Shown: positions 16,015-24,883, numbered from the stretch's first letter. The stretch is 64,000 nt of DNA from Mesorhizobium sp. Root554 (GCF_001427025.1 NZ_LMGA01000001.1:389317-453316); one strand, 5' to 3'. Numbers and translations: made by a program. Notes: generated by a model from the sequence alone, not told the origin.

Positions 16015-19000
16015 ATGGCGACAATTCTGCTGCAGGCCGCGGGCGCCTATCTCGGCGGCATGCTCGGATCGTTCGGCGCGGTCGTCGGCACGGCCGCCGG
16101 CGCGCTGGCCGGTTACGCGGTCGACCGGATGCTCATCAACGGCACGAACACGCTCGAGGGTCCGCGGCTCGGTGGACCGCGGCCGTTCAGCGCCGAGGAG
16201 GGCGTGCCGATCCCGCGCGTTTACGGCACGGCGCGTTTGGGTGGGACGATGATCTGGGCCACACGCTTCAGCGAAAAACGCACCTCGACGCGGCAGGGCA
16301 AGACCGGACCAAAGGTCAATCAGTATTTCTACTACGCCAATGCGGCCTTCCTGCTGTGCGATGGCGAGATCGCCGGCATAAGGCGGATATGGGCCGACGG
16401 CGTCGAGCTCGACCGCGAGACCATCGATCTGCGGGTCTACACCGGCAGTGAGGATCAACTGCCGGATCCGTTGATCGAAGCCAAGCAGGGCATCGGCAAC
16501 ACGCCAGCCTATCGTGGCGTGACCTATGTCGTGCTCGACCGGCTTCCGGTCAGCCAGTATGGCAACCGCATTCCACAATTGCAGTTCGAAGTGATCCGGC
16601 CTGTTGGAGACCTTGCAAAGTCGATCCGGGCGATCTCCCTCATTCCCGGCGCGACCGAATACGGCCTGTCCTTCAGCCTGATCTCGTTGTTGAAGCGGCC
16701 AGGCAGCGAGGAAGCGACCAATCGCCATGTCCTCTTCGCCGCGACGGACATGGCGGCATCCCTGGACGAATTGCAGGCGACGTGCCCGAATCTCGAACAT
16801 GTGGCGCTTATCGTCACCTGGTTTGGCAACGACCTGCGCGCCGGCCATTGCCAGGTGAGACCTGAAGTCACGGACCAGACGATGACGGCGTTCTCGGCGG
16901 ACTGGACGGTTTCCGGCCTTTCCCGTGCCGAGGCGTCCCTGGTTTCGACGCATGACGGCTCGGCTGCTTACGGCGGCACACCCGCAGATCGCAGCGTGCT
17001 CGATGCAATCGCCGACCTTAAGGCGCGGGGCCTCAAGGTGACGCTTTATCCGTTCATGATGATGGACATACCGGAAGACAACGCGTTGCCCGATCCCTAT
17101 GGCGGGTCGAGCCAGCCAGGCTATCCGTGGCGGGGCCGGATCACCTCCGATCCCGCGCCCGGACAGGCCGGAACCGCCGACAAGACCGCCGCTGCGCGGG
17201 CGCAGATCGCGGCATTCTGCGGCGCGGCGCTTCCGAGCCATTTCTCCAACGGCGGCAACACGATCGACTATTCCGGCCCGACGGGCGATTGGGGCTACCG
17301 GCGCTTCGTTCTTCACTACGCGCATCTGGCGGTGAAGGCCGGCGGGGTCGATGCGTTCCTGATCGGCAGCGAAATGCGCGGCCTGACGACGCTGCGCGAC
17401 GAAGCCGACGCCTTTCCGTTCGTCGAGCAGCAATGCACGCTTGCCGCCGATGCCCGCTCCGTGCTCGGCCCGCAGACCCGCCTGACCTACGCGGCCGACT
17501 GGAGCGAATATTTCGGCCATCAGCCCGCCGATGGCAGCGGCGATGTCTATTTCCACCTCGATCCGCTCTGGGCGCATCCGGCGATCGACGCCGTCGGCAT
17601 CGACAACTACATGCCGCTCGCGGACTGGCGGGATCAGGACAATGCGGGCGGCAATCCGGACGGGTTTGCAAGTCCTTACGATATCGCTGGCCTACAAACG
17701 TCGATCACCGGTGGCGAGGGTTTCGACTGGTACTATGCTGACAGCGAGGCACGCGCGACACGCATCCGTACACCCATCACCGATGACGGCTATGGGAAAC
17801 CATGGGTCTTCCGCAACAAGGACCTTGCCGCCTGGTGGTCAAACCAGCATTTCAACCGGCCTGACGGTATAGAGGGGGCTGTGCCGACTGCATGGGTGCC
17901 GCAGGGCAAGCCGATCTGGTTCACGGAAATCGGCTGTCCGGCGATGGACAAGGGCCCCAACCAGCCGAATGTCTTTCCCGATCCGAAATCGGCGGAAAGC
18001 GCAATCCCGTATTTTTCCAATGGCGGCCGCTCGGACCTGGCGCAGCGGCGATTCCTGGAAGCGCATCTGACGCATTGGGACGAAACGAGCGGCGATTTCC
18101 ACGAAGAGTGGAATCCGCAATCCGGCGTCTACGACGGGCGCATGGTCGATGTCTCCCGCATCTATCCCTGGACATGGGACGCGAGGCCGTTTCCTGCCTT
18201 TCCGAGTTTGCGAGACGTGTGGTCGGACGGCCCGAACTGGGATCGGGGGCACTGGCTCAACGGCAGGCTGGCCAATCCCGATGTCGGCGCTCTGATCAAC
18301 GCCATATTGATGGATCACGGCCATGCGCCGGCCAAGGTGAGCGGCGTCGAGGGCACGCTGACCGGTTATGTTCTCGACGATCCACAATCGGCTCGCGCCG
18401 CGCTGGAGCCGCTGATGGATCTCTTTGACGTCATCGTTTCGCAGGACGGCGATACGATCGCCTTTCGGCAGTCCCGGACCGCCGTATCCTCGGTCCAGAC
18501 CATCTCGGAACTGGCATGGAACGAAGCCGGACCGATAATCGAAACGGTCCGCGAGCCTGAGCATGAGTTGCCGAGCGAGGCGCTGCTGACGTTCTGCGAG
18601 CCGTTTTCCCAGTATCAGGTCGCCTCCGTCCGCAGCGTGCAACAAGGTATGTCCGGAAGCCGCCAGCATTCGATGGCGTTTCCCGGCATATTGGAAGCGA
18701 ACCAGGCCCGCGCCCTCCTGGACGATTGGCTGAAACGCACCCGCTATGCGCGCGAAACGGTGCGTTTCGCCGTGCCGCTGCCGCAGGCGGACATCGCGCC
18801 CGGCACGGTGGTCAGGCTCCCCGCGTCCGGAAACGGATCCGAGTTTCTCGTCACCGATGTCGAGGACGGCATTCTGAGGACGGTTTCGGCCCGGCAGATC
18901 CTTGCTGTCCCGCCGTCGCCCTGGCGGTCTTCGATTCCCGCGGCGTTGCCGGTTGTTTCGGTTGCCATAGGCAAGCCTCACACACTGTTTCTCGATCTAC

Positions 19001-19905
19001 CGGCGGGGATCGGAAGCAACGAAGCGCAGAACCAGTTCCGCGTGGCGCTTTGGCAAACGCCTTGGGTGGCCAGAACGTTGTCTGTCTCTCCCGAAGATAC
19101 GGGCTTTGCCGTCCGCGCGACAGTCGGCCAGCCGGCGCGGCTCGGCAAACTGACCGAACCCTTGCTTCCCGGCTTCGAAGGGCGGGTCGCCAAAACGACG
19201 TCCATCTCGGTCGAATTGTTCGAGTCCGAGGTTGCGAGCGTCAGCCGGCTCCAGCTTCTCAATGGCGCCAATACGGCTGCCGTCCGCTCGGCATCCGGCG
19301 CGTGGGAAATCCTGCAGTTCGAGACGGCTGAGCAGATCGGCGCGGAAATCTGGAAGCTTTCAGGTCTTTTGCGCGGCCAACTCGGAACCGATGACGCGAT
19401 GCTGGTTGGAGCTTCGTCAGGAGCCGACTTCGTTTTGCTGGACGATGCTGTCGTGCCGGCGGGGCTGCTCGCGGGCGAAATCGGACTGCAACTCAACTGG
19501 CGCGTCGATGGGAGCTTTATCGATTCCCTGATCGATAATGCCACGACCGAGGCGGTTGGGGGCGTGCGCGCACTGACACCGCTGTCGCCTGTTCATCTGA
19601 AAGCCCATCCGGCTGATGGAGATCTGGCTGTCTCGTGGATGCGCCGCGGCCGTATCGATGCCGACCGCTGGGATGGCGGCGACATTCCGCTTGGCGAGGA
19701 TGTCGAACAATACCGCATCGAAATCGCGCCGGCGGGCGGAGCAATTGTCCGGACCGCGACAACCTCCGAACCGTCTTGGCTTTACGAAGCCGCGTCCATC
19801 GCCGCGGATTTCGCCACTGCCGGAGAGATTGATGTGACGGTCCGTCAATTCAGCGCGGCGGTCGGCTGGGGTGTGCCGGCGCGCCGCCGCTTCACGCTTC
19901 CATGA
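16015..19905 (+). CDS. GTA tail tip 'megatron' protein with TIM-barrel domain (RcGTA g15)
   Basis: The 1296-aa tip protein. The N-terminus holds a glycine-zipper-like segment (LGGMLGSFGAVVGTAAGALAGYAVDR) then a phage-tail_3-like region (PIPRVYGTARLGG, FYYANAAFLLCDGEIAGI). The middle (about residues 400-720) is the GTA TIM-barrel-like domain: HYAHLAVKAGGVDAFLIGSEMRGL, LTYAADWSEYFGH, DVYFHLDPLW, WFTEIGCPAMDKGPNQPN. The C-terminal part (from about 830) resembles phage tail host-recognition proteins. It is the longest gene of the cluster and is predicted to recognise and penetrate the recipient envelope. Confidence 0.93.
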   Translation: MATILLQAAGAYLGGMLGSFGAVVGTAAGALAGYAVDRMLINGTNTLEGPRLGGPRPFSAEEGVPIPRVYGTARLGGTMIWATRFSEKRTSTRQGKTGPKVNQYFYYANAAFLLCDGEIAGIRRIWADGVELDRETIDLRVYTGSEDQLPDPLIEAKQGIGNTPAYRGVTYVVLDRLPVSQYGNRIPQLQFEVIRPVGDLAKSIRAISLIPGATEYGLSFSLISLLKRPGSEEATNRHVLFAATDMAASLDELQATCPNLEHVALIVTWFGNDLRAGHCQVRPEVTDQTMTAFSADWTVSGLSRAEASLVSTHDGSAAYGGTPADRSVLDAIADLKARGLKVTLYPFMMMDIPEDNALPDPYGGSSQPGYPWRGRITSDPAPGQAGTADKTAAARAQIAAFCGAALPSHFSNGGNTIDYSGPTGDWGYRRFVLHYAHLAVKAGGVDAFLIGSEMRGLTTLRDEADAFPFVEQQCTLAADARSVLGPQTRLTYAADWSEYFGHQPADGSGDVYFHLDPLWAHPAIDAVGIDNYMPLADWRDQDNAGGNPDGFASPYDIAGLQTSITGGEGFDWYYADSEARATRIRTPITDDGYGKPWVFRNKDLAAWWSNQHFNRPDGIEGAVPTAWVPQGKPIWFTEIGCPAMDKGPNQPNVFPDPKSAESAIPYFSNGGRSDLAQRRFLEAHLTHWDETSGDFHEEWNPQSGVYDGRMVDVSRIYPWTWDARPFPAFPSLRDVWSDGPNWDRGHWLNGRLANPDVGALINAILMDHGHAPAKVSGVEGTLTGYVLDDPQSARAALEPLMDLFDVIVSQDGDTIAFRQSRTAVSSVQTISELAWNEAGPIIETVREPEHELPSEALLTFCEPFSQYQVASVRSVQQGMSGSRQHSMAFPGILEANQARALLDDWLKRTRYARETVRFAVPLPQADIAPGTVVRLPASGNGSEFLVTDVEDGILRTVSARQILAVPPSPWRSSIPAALPVVSVAIGKPHTLFLDLPAGIGSNEAQNQFRVALWQTPWVARTLSVSPEDTGFAVRATVGQPARLGKLTEPLLPGFEGRVAKTTSISVELFESEVASVSRLQLLNGANTAAVRSASGAWEILQFETAEQIGAEIWKLSGLLRGQLGTDDAMLVGASSGADFVLLDDAVVPAGLLAGEIGLQLNWRVDGSFIDSLIDNATTEAVGGVRALTPLSPVHLKAHPADGDLAVSWMRRGRIDADRWDGGDIPLGEDVEQYRIEIAPAGGAIVRTATTSEPSWLYEAASIAADFATAGEIDVTVRQFSAAVGWGVPARRRFTLP

Positions 19906-19933
19906 CGTATCGCAATCAGAAAAGGAAACGGAA

Positions 19934-20140
19934 ATGGCGACAAGCAAACCCTGGTACCTGTCCCGGACGATCTGGGCATCGATCATCACCATTCTCACCG
20001 GCACCGCCGGCCTGACGGGCATACCTGTCGACGGGATCGACAGTTCGGCCTTCACCGACACGGTTTTGCAGGCGGTCAGCGCGATTTCCGGCCTTGTTGC
20101 GGTCTTTGGCCGGTTGTCCGCAAAGGAAAGGATCGGATAG
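19934..20140 (+). CDS. Small membrane protein at the GTA 3' end (holin-like candidate)
   Basis: A 68-aa protein with a first hydrophobic segment (WASIITILTGTAGLTGI) and a second (VLQAVSAISGLVAVFG), ending in a charged tail. This is the layout of small phage proteins found next to lysis enzymes and sometimes annotated as holins. AAGGAAACGG stands before the ATG. It follows the tip gene by 28 bp on the same strand. In R. capsulatus the GTA lysis genes are outside the main cluster, so a lytic role here is inference only. Confidence 0.6.
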   Translation: MATSKPWYLSRTIWASIITILTGTAGLTGIPVDGIDSSAFTDTVLQAVSAISGLVAVFGRLSAKERIG

Positions 20141-20203
20141 AGTGTTTCAACGCGTCACCGCGTGGCGGGATGCAAACGGAGAAGGGAACTTCGATTGAGG
20201 GCG

Positions 20204-20221
20204 ACGTTCATTTCACGTTCA
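20204..20221 (+). promoter_or_regulatory. 11-bp-period direct repeat upstream of feuN
   Basis: ACGTTCA at 20204-20210 and again at 20215-20221, separated by TTTC, gives a direct repeat with a period of one helical turn, 25 bp before the feuN-like start. OmpR/PhoB-family regulators bind such tandem half-sites, and FeuP belongs to that family. Confidence 0.4.
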
Positions 20222-20246
20222 GCACCCATGCGGTAGAGCATTCGGC

Positions 20247-20546
20247 ATGAACAAGTCGCGTTTCTCAGTGGGATCAATGGTGCTGGCGCTTTGCGCCGGC
20301 GCGTTGTTTGCGCCGCAGGCCGGGGCTGCTCCCCGGCCTCAGCCTTCCCGTTCCGATACTCTGCTCACGGTTGCCTCCGATTGCTACGCGATCGGACAGG
20401 AGGTCGCGGCCCAGAAAGGCGGGACGCTCGCCAAAGCGTCGCAGTCGACACGCGGCGGGCAGGCTGTTTGCGTTGTCGTTGTCCTCGTGCCTGGCAAGGA
20501 TGGCCAGCGGCCACGCCGCGCCGAGATTGTCGTGCCCCAGAATTAA
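20247..20546 (+). CDS. feuN: Small periplasmic protein, FeuN-like
   Basis: A 99-aa exported protein with a signal peptide (MVLALCAGALFAPQAGAA, cleavage after about residue 28) and two Cys residues in the mature part (DCYAIG and AVCVVVVLVPG) that could form a disulfide. In Sinorhizobium meliloti the gene directly upstream of feuPQ encodes FeuN, a small periplasmic inhibitor of FeuQ signalling. Place, size, export signal and the C-terminal CVVVVLVPGKDG run fit that model. The name is by synteny, not by alignment. Confidence 0.6.
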   Translation: MNKSRFSVGSMVLALCAGALFAPQAGAAPRPQPSRSDTLLTVASDCYAIGQEVAAQKGGTLAKASQSTRGGQAVCVVVVLVPGKDGQRPRRAEIVVPQN

Positions 20547-20615
20547 TTGCCCGTTCTTGCAATACGGGAATCGGCTATATCTTGCTCCGTCTTGGAGCCA
20601 ACCGCATAGGGTTGC

Positions 20616-21281
20616 ATGCGCATACTGGTTGTCGAGGATGACAAGGACCTGAACCGGCAGATTTCCGATGCGCTGTCGGATGCCGGTTACGTGGTCGACA
20701 AGGCGTTCGATGGCGAAGAGGGGCATTTCCTCGGCGACACCGAGCCTTATGACGCCGTGGTTCTCGATATCGGCCTGCCGCAGATCGATGGCATCAGTGT
20801 CGTGGAACGCTGGCGCCGCGCCGGTCGCAAGATGCCGGTCCTCATCCTTACCGCCCGCGACCGCTGGAGCGACAAGGTTTCCGGCATCGATGCCGGCGCC
20901 GATGACTACGTCACCAAGCCTTTCCACATCGAAGAAATTCTCGCCCGGGTTCGCGCGCTCATCAGGCGCGCCGCGGGCCATGCCTCGTCCGAGCTGACCT
21001 GCGGTCCGTTGCGACTGGACACCAAGGCGTCGAAAGCCGACGTCGATGGCGTGCCGCTGAAACTGACTTCGCACGAGTATCGGCTTCTGGCCTATCTCAT
21101 GCACCACAAGGACGAGGTGGTCTCGCGCACGGAGCTTGTTGAACACCTCTACGATCAGGATTTCGACCGCGACTCCAACACGATCGAGGTCTTCGTCGGC
21201 CGGCTGCGCAAGAAGATGGGCGTCGACATGATCGAGACAGTCCGCGGCATGGGCTACCGTATCCGCGAACCGGAGGTCTGA
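20616..21281 (+). CDS. feuP: Response regulator FeuP, OmpR family
   Basis: A 221-aa OmpR-type regulator. The receiver has the acidic pair at residues 8-9, phospho-acceptor D51 (VVLDIGLP), Thr in LILTARD and Lys in YVTKPF. The C-terminal winged helix ends in the typical NTIEVFVGRLRKKMG...VRGMGYRI. PhoP-like sequence and the following PhoQ-like kinase support FeuP, which in rhizobia is required for cyclic glucan export gene expression (ndvA) and symbiosis. It stands 69 bp after the FeuN-like gene and 25 bp before feuQ. Confidence 0.8.
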   Translation: MRILVVEDDKDLNRQISDALSDAGYVVDKAFDGEEGHFLGDTEPYDAVVLDIGLPQIDGISVVERWRRAGRKMPVLILTARDRWSDKVSGIDAGADDYVTKPFHIEEILARVRALIRRAAGHASSELTCGPLRLDTKASKADVDGVPLKLTSHEYRLLAYLMHHKDEVVSRTELVEHLYDQDFDRDSNTIEVFVGRLRKKMGVDMIETVRGMGYRIREPEV

Positions 21282-21306
21282 GGCGGAACAGGCTCCCACC
21301 AGACGC

Positions 21307-22704
21307 GTGCCGGGTAAAGCGCCTTCGATGCGCTTCTGGTTCCGCTCGTTGACATTCCGGGTCGTCGCGTTTTCCACCGTCTGGGCGATCCTGACGCTTG
21401 TCGTCATCTTCACGCTGATCACGACCCTTTATCGCCAAGCCAGCGAACGCGGATTTGAGAGCCTGCTTTCGGCGCATCTGTTCAACCTCATCGGCTCGGT
21501 AGGCGTATCGGAAGGTGGCGCGTTGACCGGTTCACCCGATCTTGGCGATCTGAGGTTTTCCGAGCCGAATTCCGGCTGGTACTGGTCGGTGATGCCGGCC
21601 TCCGAGGGCGTCAGGGGCGAATTGCGCTCATCATCCATGACGAAATCGATCCCGTCGCCGAGCGTCACGGAGGTGCCGTTCAACATCGCCTTCCAGCGCA
21701 GCTACACCATCGACGGAATAAACGGCGAGCGGCTGCAGGTTTTCGAAAGCGAGTTTGTCCTCGACGCGAAGAACCGTGCCGCCCGCTTTCGCGTCATGGG
21801 CAACCAGTCGGAGCTCGACCGGGAGATCGGCGCCTTCCAGCGTCGCCTGCTGACCTATCTGTCCCTTTTCGGCATCGGCATGATCGCCATCAATGCCGCG
21901 GCCATCCTTCTCGGCCTGCAGCCGCTGCGGCGTGTCAGGAACGCGCTGGCCATGGTGCGCGAAGGCACCGCGCAAAGGCTCGACGGCAAGTTCCCCAGCG
22001 AGATTGAACCGCTCGCCAACGAAACCAACGCCCTGATCGAAAACAACCGGCGCATCGTCGAGCGGTCCCGGACCCAGGTCGGCAACCTCGCCCATTCGCT
22101 CAAGACGCCGCTGGCGGTGTTGATCAACGAAGGCAATGCGCTGGGCGGCGCCAAGGGCAAGCTGATCGTCGGGCAGGCATCCTCGATGCAAAAGCAGGTC
22201 GAGCATTATCTCCAGCGCGCTCGCGTCGCCGCCCAGCGCAACAGTGTCGTCTACCGCACGCCGGTCGGACCTCTGACGCAGCGCATGACGCGGGTCATGC
22301 GGAAGCTCAATCCCGATATTTCACTTTCGCTTTCGCTGCCGCAGGGCGAGGTTGTCTTCGCAGGCGAGCGGGAAGATCTTGAGGAAATGCTCGGCAACCT
22401 GCTGGAAAACGCGATGAAATGGGCAAAAAGCACCGTCGCAATCTCGGTCGTGCCGCCGGCAGGCGAGGAAGATGCCGATGACAGATTTGAAATTGTCATC
22501 GAGGATGACGGAGCCGGCATACCCGAAGACAAAGCCCGGGAGGTTCTGCAGCGCGGCAGGCGGCTGGACGAAACGAAACCCGGTACAGGCTTGGGGCTGG
22601 CCATTGTCGCGGACCTTGTCAACGAGTATGGAGGCGGCCTTGCACTGGAGAGGTCGTCACTTGGAGGGCTCAAGGCGAAGGTTCGCCTTCGCGGCGTTTC
22701 ATGA
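21307..22704 (+). CDS. feuQ: Sensor histidine kinase FeuQ
   Basis: A 465-aa inner-membrane kinase with two membrane helices (about residues 18-40 and 185-205) enclosing a periplasmic sensor, then a HAMP-like stretch, the H-box NLAHSLKTPLAV (His263 from this start), N-box (NLLENAMKWA) and G-boxes (IEDDGAGIPED, GTGLGLAI). PhoQ-like. It should phosphorylate FeuP and be restrained by FeuN. The start is either GTG 21307 or ATG 21328, which begins MRFWFRSLTFRVV just before the first helix. Confidence 0.8.
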   Translation: MPGKAPSMRFWFRSLTFRVVAFSTVWAILTLVVIFTLITTLYRQASERGFESLLSAHLFNLIGSVGVSEGGALTGSPDLGDLRFSEPNSGWYWSVMPASEGVRGELRSSSMTKSIPSPSVTEVPFNIAFQRSYTIDGINGERLQVFESEFVLDAKNRAARFRVMGNQSELDREIGAFQRRLLTYLSLFGIGMIAINAAAILLGLQPLRRVRNALAMVREGTAQRLDGKFPSEIEPLANETNALIENNRRIVERSRTQVGNLAHSLKTPLAVLINEGNALGGAKGKLIVGQASSMQKQVEHYLQRARVAAQRNSVVYRTPVGPLTQRMTRVMRKLNPDISLSLSLPQGEVVFAGEREDLEEMLGNLLENAMKWAKSTVAISVVPPAGEEDADDRFEIVIEDDGAGIPEDKAREVLQRGRRLDETKPGTGLGLAIVADLVNEYGGGLALERSSLGGLKAKVRLRGVS

Positions 22705-22722
22705 TGGCTGAAGCACGCAACA

Positions 22723-22740
22723 GGCCAAATTTCGGCCAAA
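22723..22740 (+). promoter_or_regulatory. 11-bp-period direct repeat upstream of the lipoprotein gene
   Basis: GGCCAAA at 22723-22729 and 22734-22740 with TTTC between them. The period is again 11 bp and the spacer is the same as in the repeat before feuN, but the half-site differs. It lies 54 bp before the lipoprotein start; TATAAC further on could be a -10 element. Confidence 0.3.
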
Positions 22741-22794
22741 GATCAACTATAACGCGATGCCAGCTGCTAGAATGCGGCTAGAACCGGGTTTAGC

Positions 22795-23244
22795 ATGAAG
22801 AATCATCTGGCTATTTTTGCAGCGCTTCTGGTTGTTTCCGGTTGCAGCACCACAAGTTTGCAGCGCGGCCAGGATGTTGCGCCCAAGACCACGCAGCCCA
22901 GTCAGAGTGCTTCCGGCGGCGGGCGGGTCGGAACCGGGTTCATCGCGGCGATGAATGGCGGGCTGGTAGGCGGCAACATCGGGTCGGGGCTCACCGCCCA
23001 GGAAAAGCGCAGCGGCCTCGAGGCCGAGTACAAGGCCTTGGAATACACGGCGAGCGGGCAGCCGGTCGCCTGGAAAGGTGATCAGGCGAACCACTACGGC
23101 GAAGTGGTTGCCGCGCAGCCCTACCGGGTTGGCTCGCAGGATTGCCGACAGTACAGGCATACGGTCACCGCCGGTGGTCCGGCTGTCACTGCACGTGGAA
23201 CGGCATGCCGGAACGCCGATGGAAGCTGGACGCCGTTGACCTGA
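22795..23244 (+). CDS. Outer membrane lipoprotein, glycine-zipper/17-kDa surface antigen type
   Basis: A 149-aa lipoprotein. The signal peptide ends in a lipobox (VVSGCS; Cys17). The mature part has a Gly-rich region with small-residue spacing (IAAMNGGLVGGNIGSGL), then LEAEYKALEYTASGQPVAW and a C-terminal domain with a Cys pair (DCRQYRHTV ... GTACRNADGSW). This pattern is the RT0821/Lpp17 surface antigen family, thought to bind or insert at the outer membrane. It follows feuQ on the same strand with its own likely promoter. Confidence 0.8.
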   Translation: MKNHLAIFAALLVVSGCSTTSLQRGQDVAPKTTQPSQSASGGGRVGTGFIAAMNGGLVGGNIGSGLTAQEKRSGLEAEYKALEYTASGQPVAWKGDQANHYGEVVAAQPYRVGSQDCRQYRHTVTAGGPAVTARGTACRNADGSWTPLT

Positions 23245-23320
23245 CAGGCCGGTCTGTTCCGCCAAAGCGTCGCAGGCGCCTTGTGTTGGCAGAAACGAGT
23301 GGCGCGGCTATGGGTGTGTC

Positions 23321-24445
23321 ATGCTTTTTTGGGTCATAGCCGCTGCAATGACGCTGGCCGCCAGCCTTGCTGTCCTGCTGCCGTTGACCGCCCGCACTGG
23401 CACGGTATCCGCCGACACCAGCCATGATCTCGAAGTCTACCGCGACCAACTGGCCGAACTGGACAGAGACCTTGTGCGCGGGCTCATCAAGCCAGCCGAA
23501 GCCGAGCAGGCACGCGCCGAAATTGGGCGGCGCATTCTCCAGCTTGACCGAAACGAGCCTGCCAGTAACGCAAAGTCAGGCCCGGCAACGTTCGTGCGTA
23601 TCGTGGCGGCGGCCGCCGTACTTGCCGTTCCTGTTCTGAGCTGGGGCCTCTATGCAGGCTTGGGTTCGCCGGATTTGCCGTCGCAGCCTTTGAGCAGCCG
23701 TCTGGCCAAAAATCCCGCGGAGAGCAGCGTCGATGAACTCGTCGCCCGCGCCGAGGCGCATCTGGCGGCCGACCCTTCCGACGGACGGGGTTGGGATGTG
23801 CTGGCCCCAATCTATCTGCGCATGCAGCGCTTTGACGATGCCGCATCCGCCTATCGCCACGCCATCCGGCTCGAGGGATCGACCGCCGCAAGGCAGGCCG
23901 GGCTCGGTGAAGCCATAGCCAACGTTTCCGGCGGGGTGGTTTCAGCCGAGGCTCAAGCTGCGTTCGAGGCTGCTCTGAAGATCGAGCCAACCAATCCCAA
24001 GGCGCGCTTCTATCTCGCCATGGCGCTGATGCAGGAAGGCCGCAAGCAGGAAGCCGCATCTGCGTGGCAGGCGATGCTCGTTGATCTTCCGCCGGATTCG
24101 CCATGGCATGGCGCGGTGACACAGGCTTTGGCTTCTGCTGGCGGGCAACCTGCAGATTCCGCCGGACCCGACGCGAGCGATGTTGCGGCGGCGTCGGCCA
24201 TGAACGCGCAGGACCGCGACGCCATGATCGAAGGAATGGTCGCCGGTCTCGACGAAAAGTTGAAACAAAATCCGCGTGACCAGGAAGGATGGATGCGCCT
24301 CATTCGTTCCTACATGGTGTTGGGCAGGCACGACCAGGCACGCAACGCTCTCGATCGGGGCGTCGCCGCTTTCGGCGCCGCCAGCGACGAGGCGACCAAG
24401 CTGACCGCCTTCGCTACCTCGCTTGGACTCTCGGAAACGCGATGA
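23321..24445 (+). CDS. ccmI: Cytochrome c maturation protein CcmI (CycH)
   Basis: A 374-aa inner-membrane apocytochrome chaperone. The first helix is MLFWVIAAAMTLAASLAVLLPL; DLEVYRDQLAELDRDLVRGLI marks the CcmI N-terminal domain; a second helix (VRIVAAAAVLAVPVLSWGLYAGLG) leads to periplasmic TPR repeats (WDVLAPIYLRMQRFDDAASAYRHAIRL, AQAAFEAALKIEPTNPKARFYLAMAL). It holds unfolded apocytochrome for haem ligation. The stop overlaps ccmE as ATGA; with ccmE, ccmF and ccmH it makes the rhizobial cycHJKL operon. Confidence 0.93.
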   Translation: MLFWVIAAAMTLAASLAVLLPLTARTGTVSADTSHDLEVYRDQLAELDRDLVRGLIKPAEAEQARAEIGRRILQLDRNEPASNAKSGPATFVRIVAAAAVLAVPVLSWGLYAGLGSPDLPSQPLSSRLAKNPAESSVDELVARAEAHLAADPSDGRGWDVLAPIYLRMQRFDDAASAYRHAIRLEGSTAARQAGLGEAIANVSGGVVSAEAQAAFEAALKIEPTNPKARFYLAMALMQEGRKQEAASAWQAMLVDLPPDSPWHGAVTQALASAGGQPADSAGPDASDVAAASAMNAQDRDAMIEGMVAGLDEKLKQNPRDQEGWMRLIRSYMVLGRHDQARNALDRGVAAFGAASDEATKLTAFATSLGLSETR

Positions 24446-24882
24446 CACGCAAGCAGAAGAGATTGTCGGTGATCCTGGGCGGGCTGGCGTTTCTGGCCGC
24501 CGCCACCGGCCTGACCTTTTATGCGCTTGGCCAGAAAGCGTCCTATTTCTACATGCCGAGCGATCTCGCCGCCGCCACCTTGCAGCCGGGCCAGCGGATC
24601 CGGCTGGGCGGCTTGGTCGAAAAGGGCACCATCGTGCGGGAGCAGGGCGCGAAGGTCGCATTTTCGGTAACCGACCAGCACAGTTCGGTGAAGGTGACCT
24701 ATACCGGCCTCCTGCCGGATCTCTTCCGAGAGGAACAGGGGGTCATCACCGAGGGCAGCTTCAATGCCGGCGGCACCTTCATCGCCGACAGCGTGCTTGC
24801 CAAGCACGACGAGCGCTACATGCCCAAGGAGGTCGCCGACGGCCTGAAGGCGAAGGGCGTCTGGCAGGAGAGCAGTCAGTAA
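24442..24882 (+). CDS. ccmE: Haem chaperone CcmE (CycJ)
   Basis: A 146-aa membrane-anchored haem chaperone. An N-terminal anchor (VILGGLAFLAAATGLTFYAL) is followed by the OB-fold (RIRLGGLVEKGTIVR, VTYTGLLPDLFREEQGVITEG). The haem-binding His122 with Tyr126 sits in LAKHDERYMP. It carries haem from CcmC to the CcmF/H ligase. The ATG overlaps the ccmI stop, and the ccmF start follows after one base, so the whole set is tightly coupled. Confidence 0.95.
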   Translation: MTRKQKRLSVILGGLAFLAAATGLTFYALGQKASYFYMPSDLAAATLQPGQRIRLGGLVEKGTIVREQGAKVAFSVTDQHSSVKVTYTGLLPDLFREEQGVITEGSFNAGGTFIADSVLAKHDERYMPKEVADGLKAKGVWQESSQ

Positions 24883-24883
24883 C

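Noticed and set aside
15502..17577. 691-codon minus-strand frame opposite GTA g13-g15
   Set aside because: It has no recognisable domain and lies antisense to conserved GTA genes.
5639..20140. Interpretation of the phage-like cluster as a prophage
   Set aside because: No integrase, repressor, replication genes or att-like repeats are seen, and gene content and order equal RcGTA; a GTA fits better.
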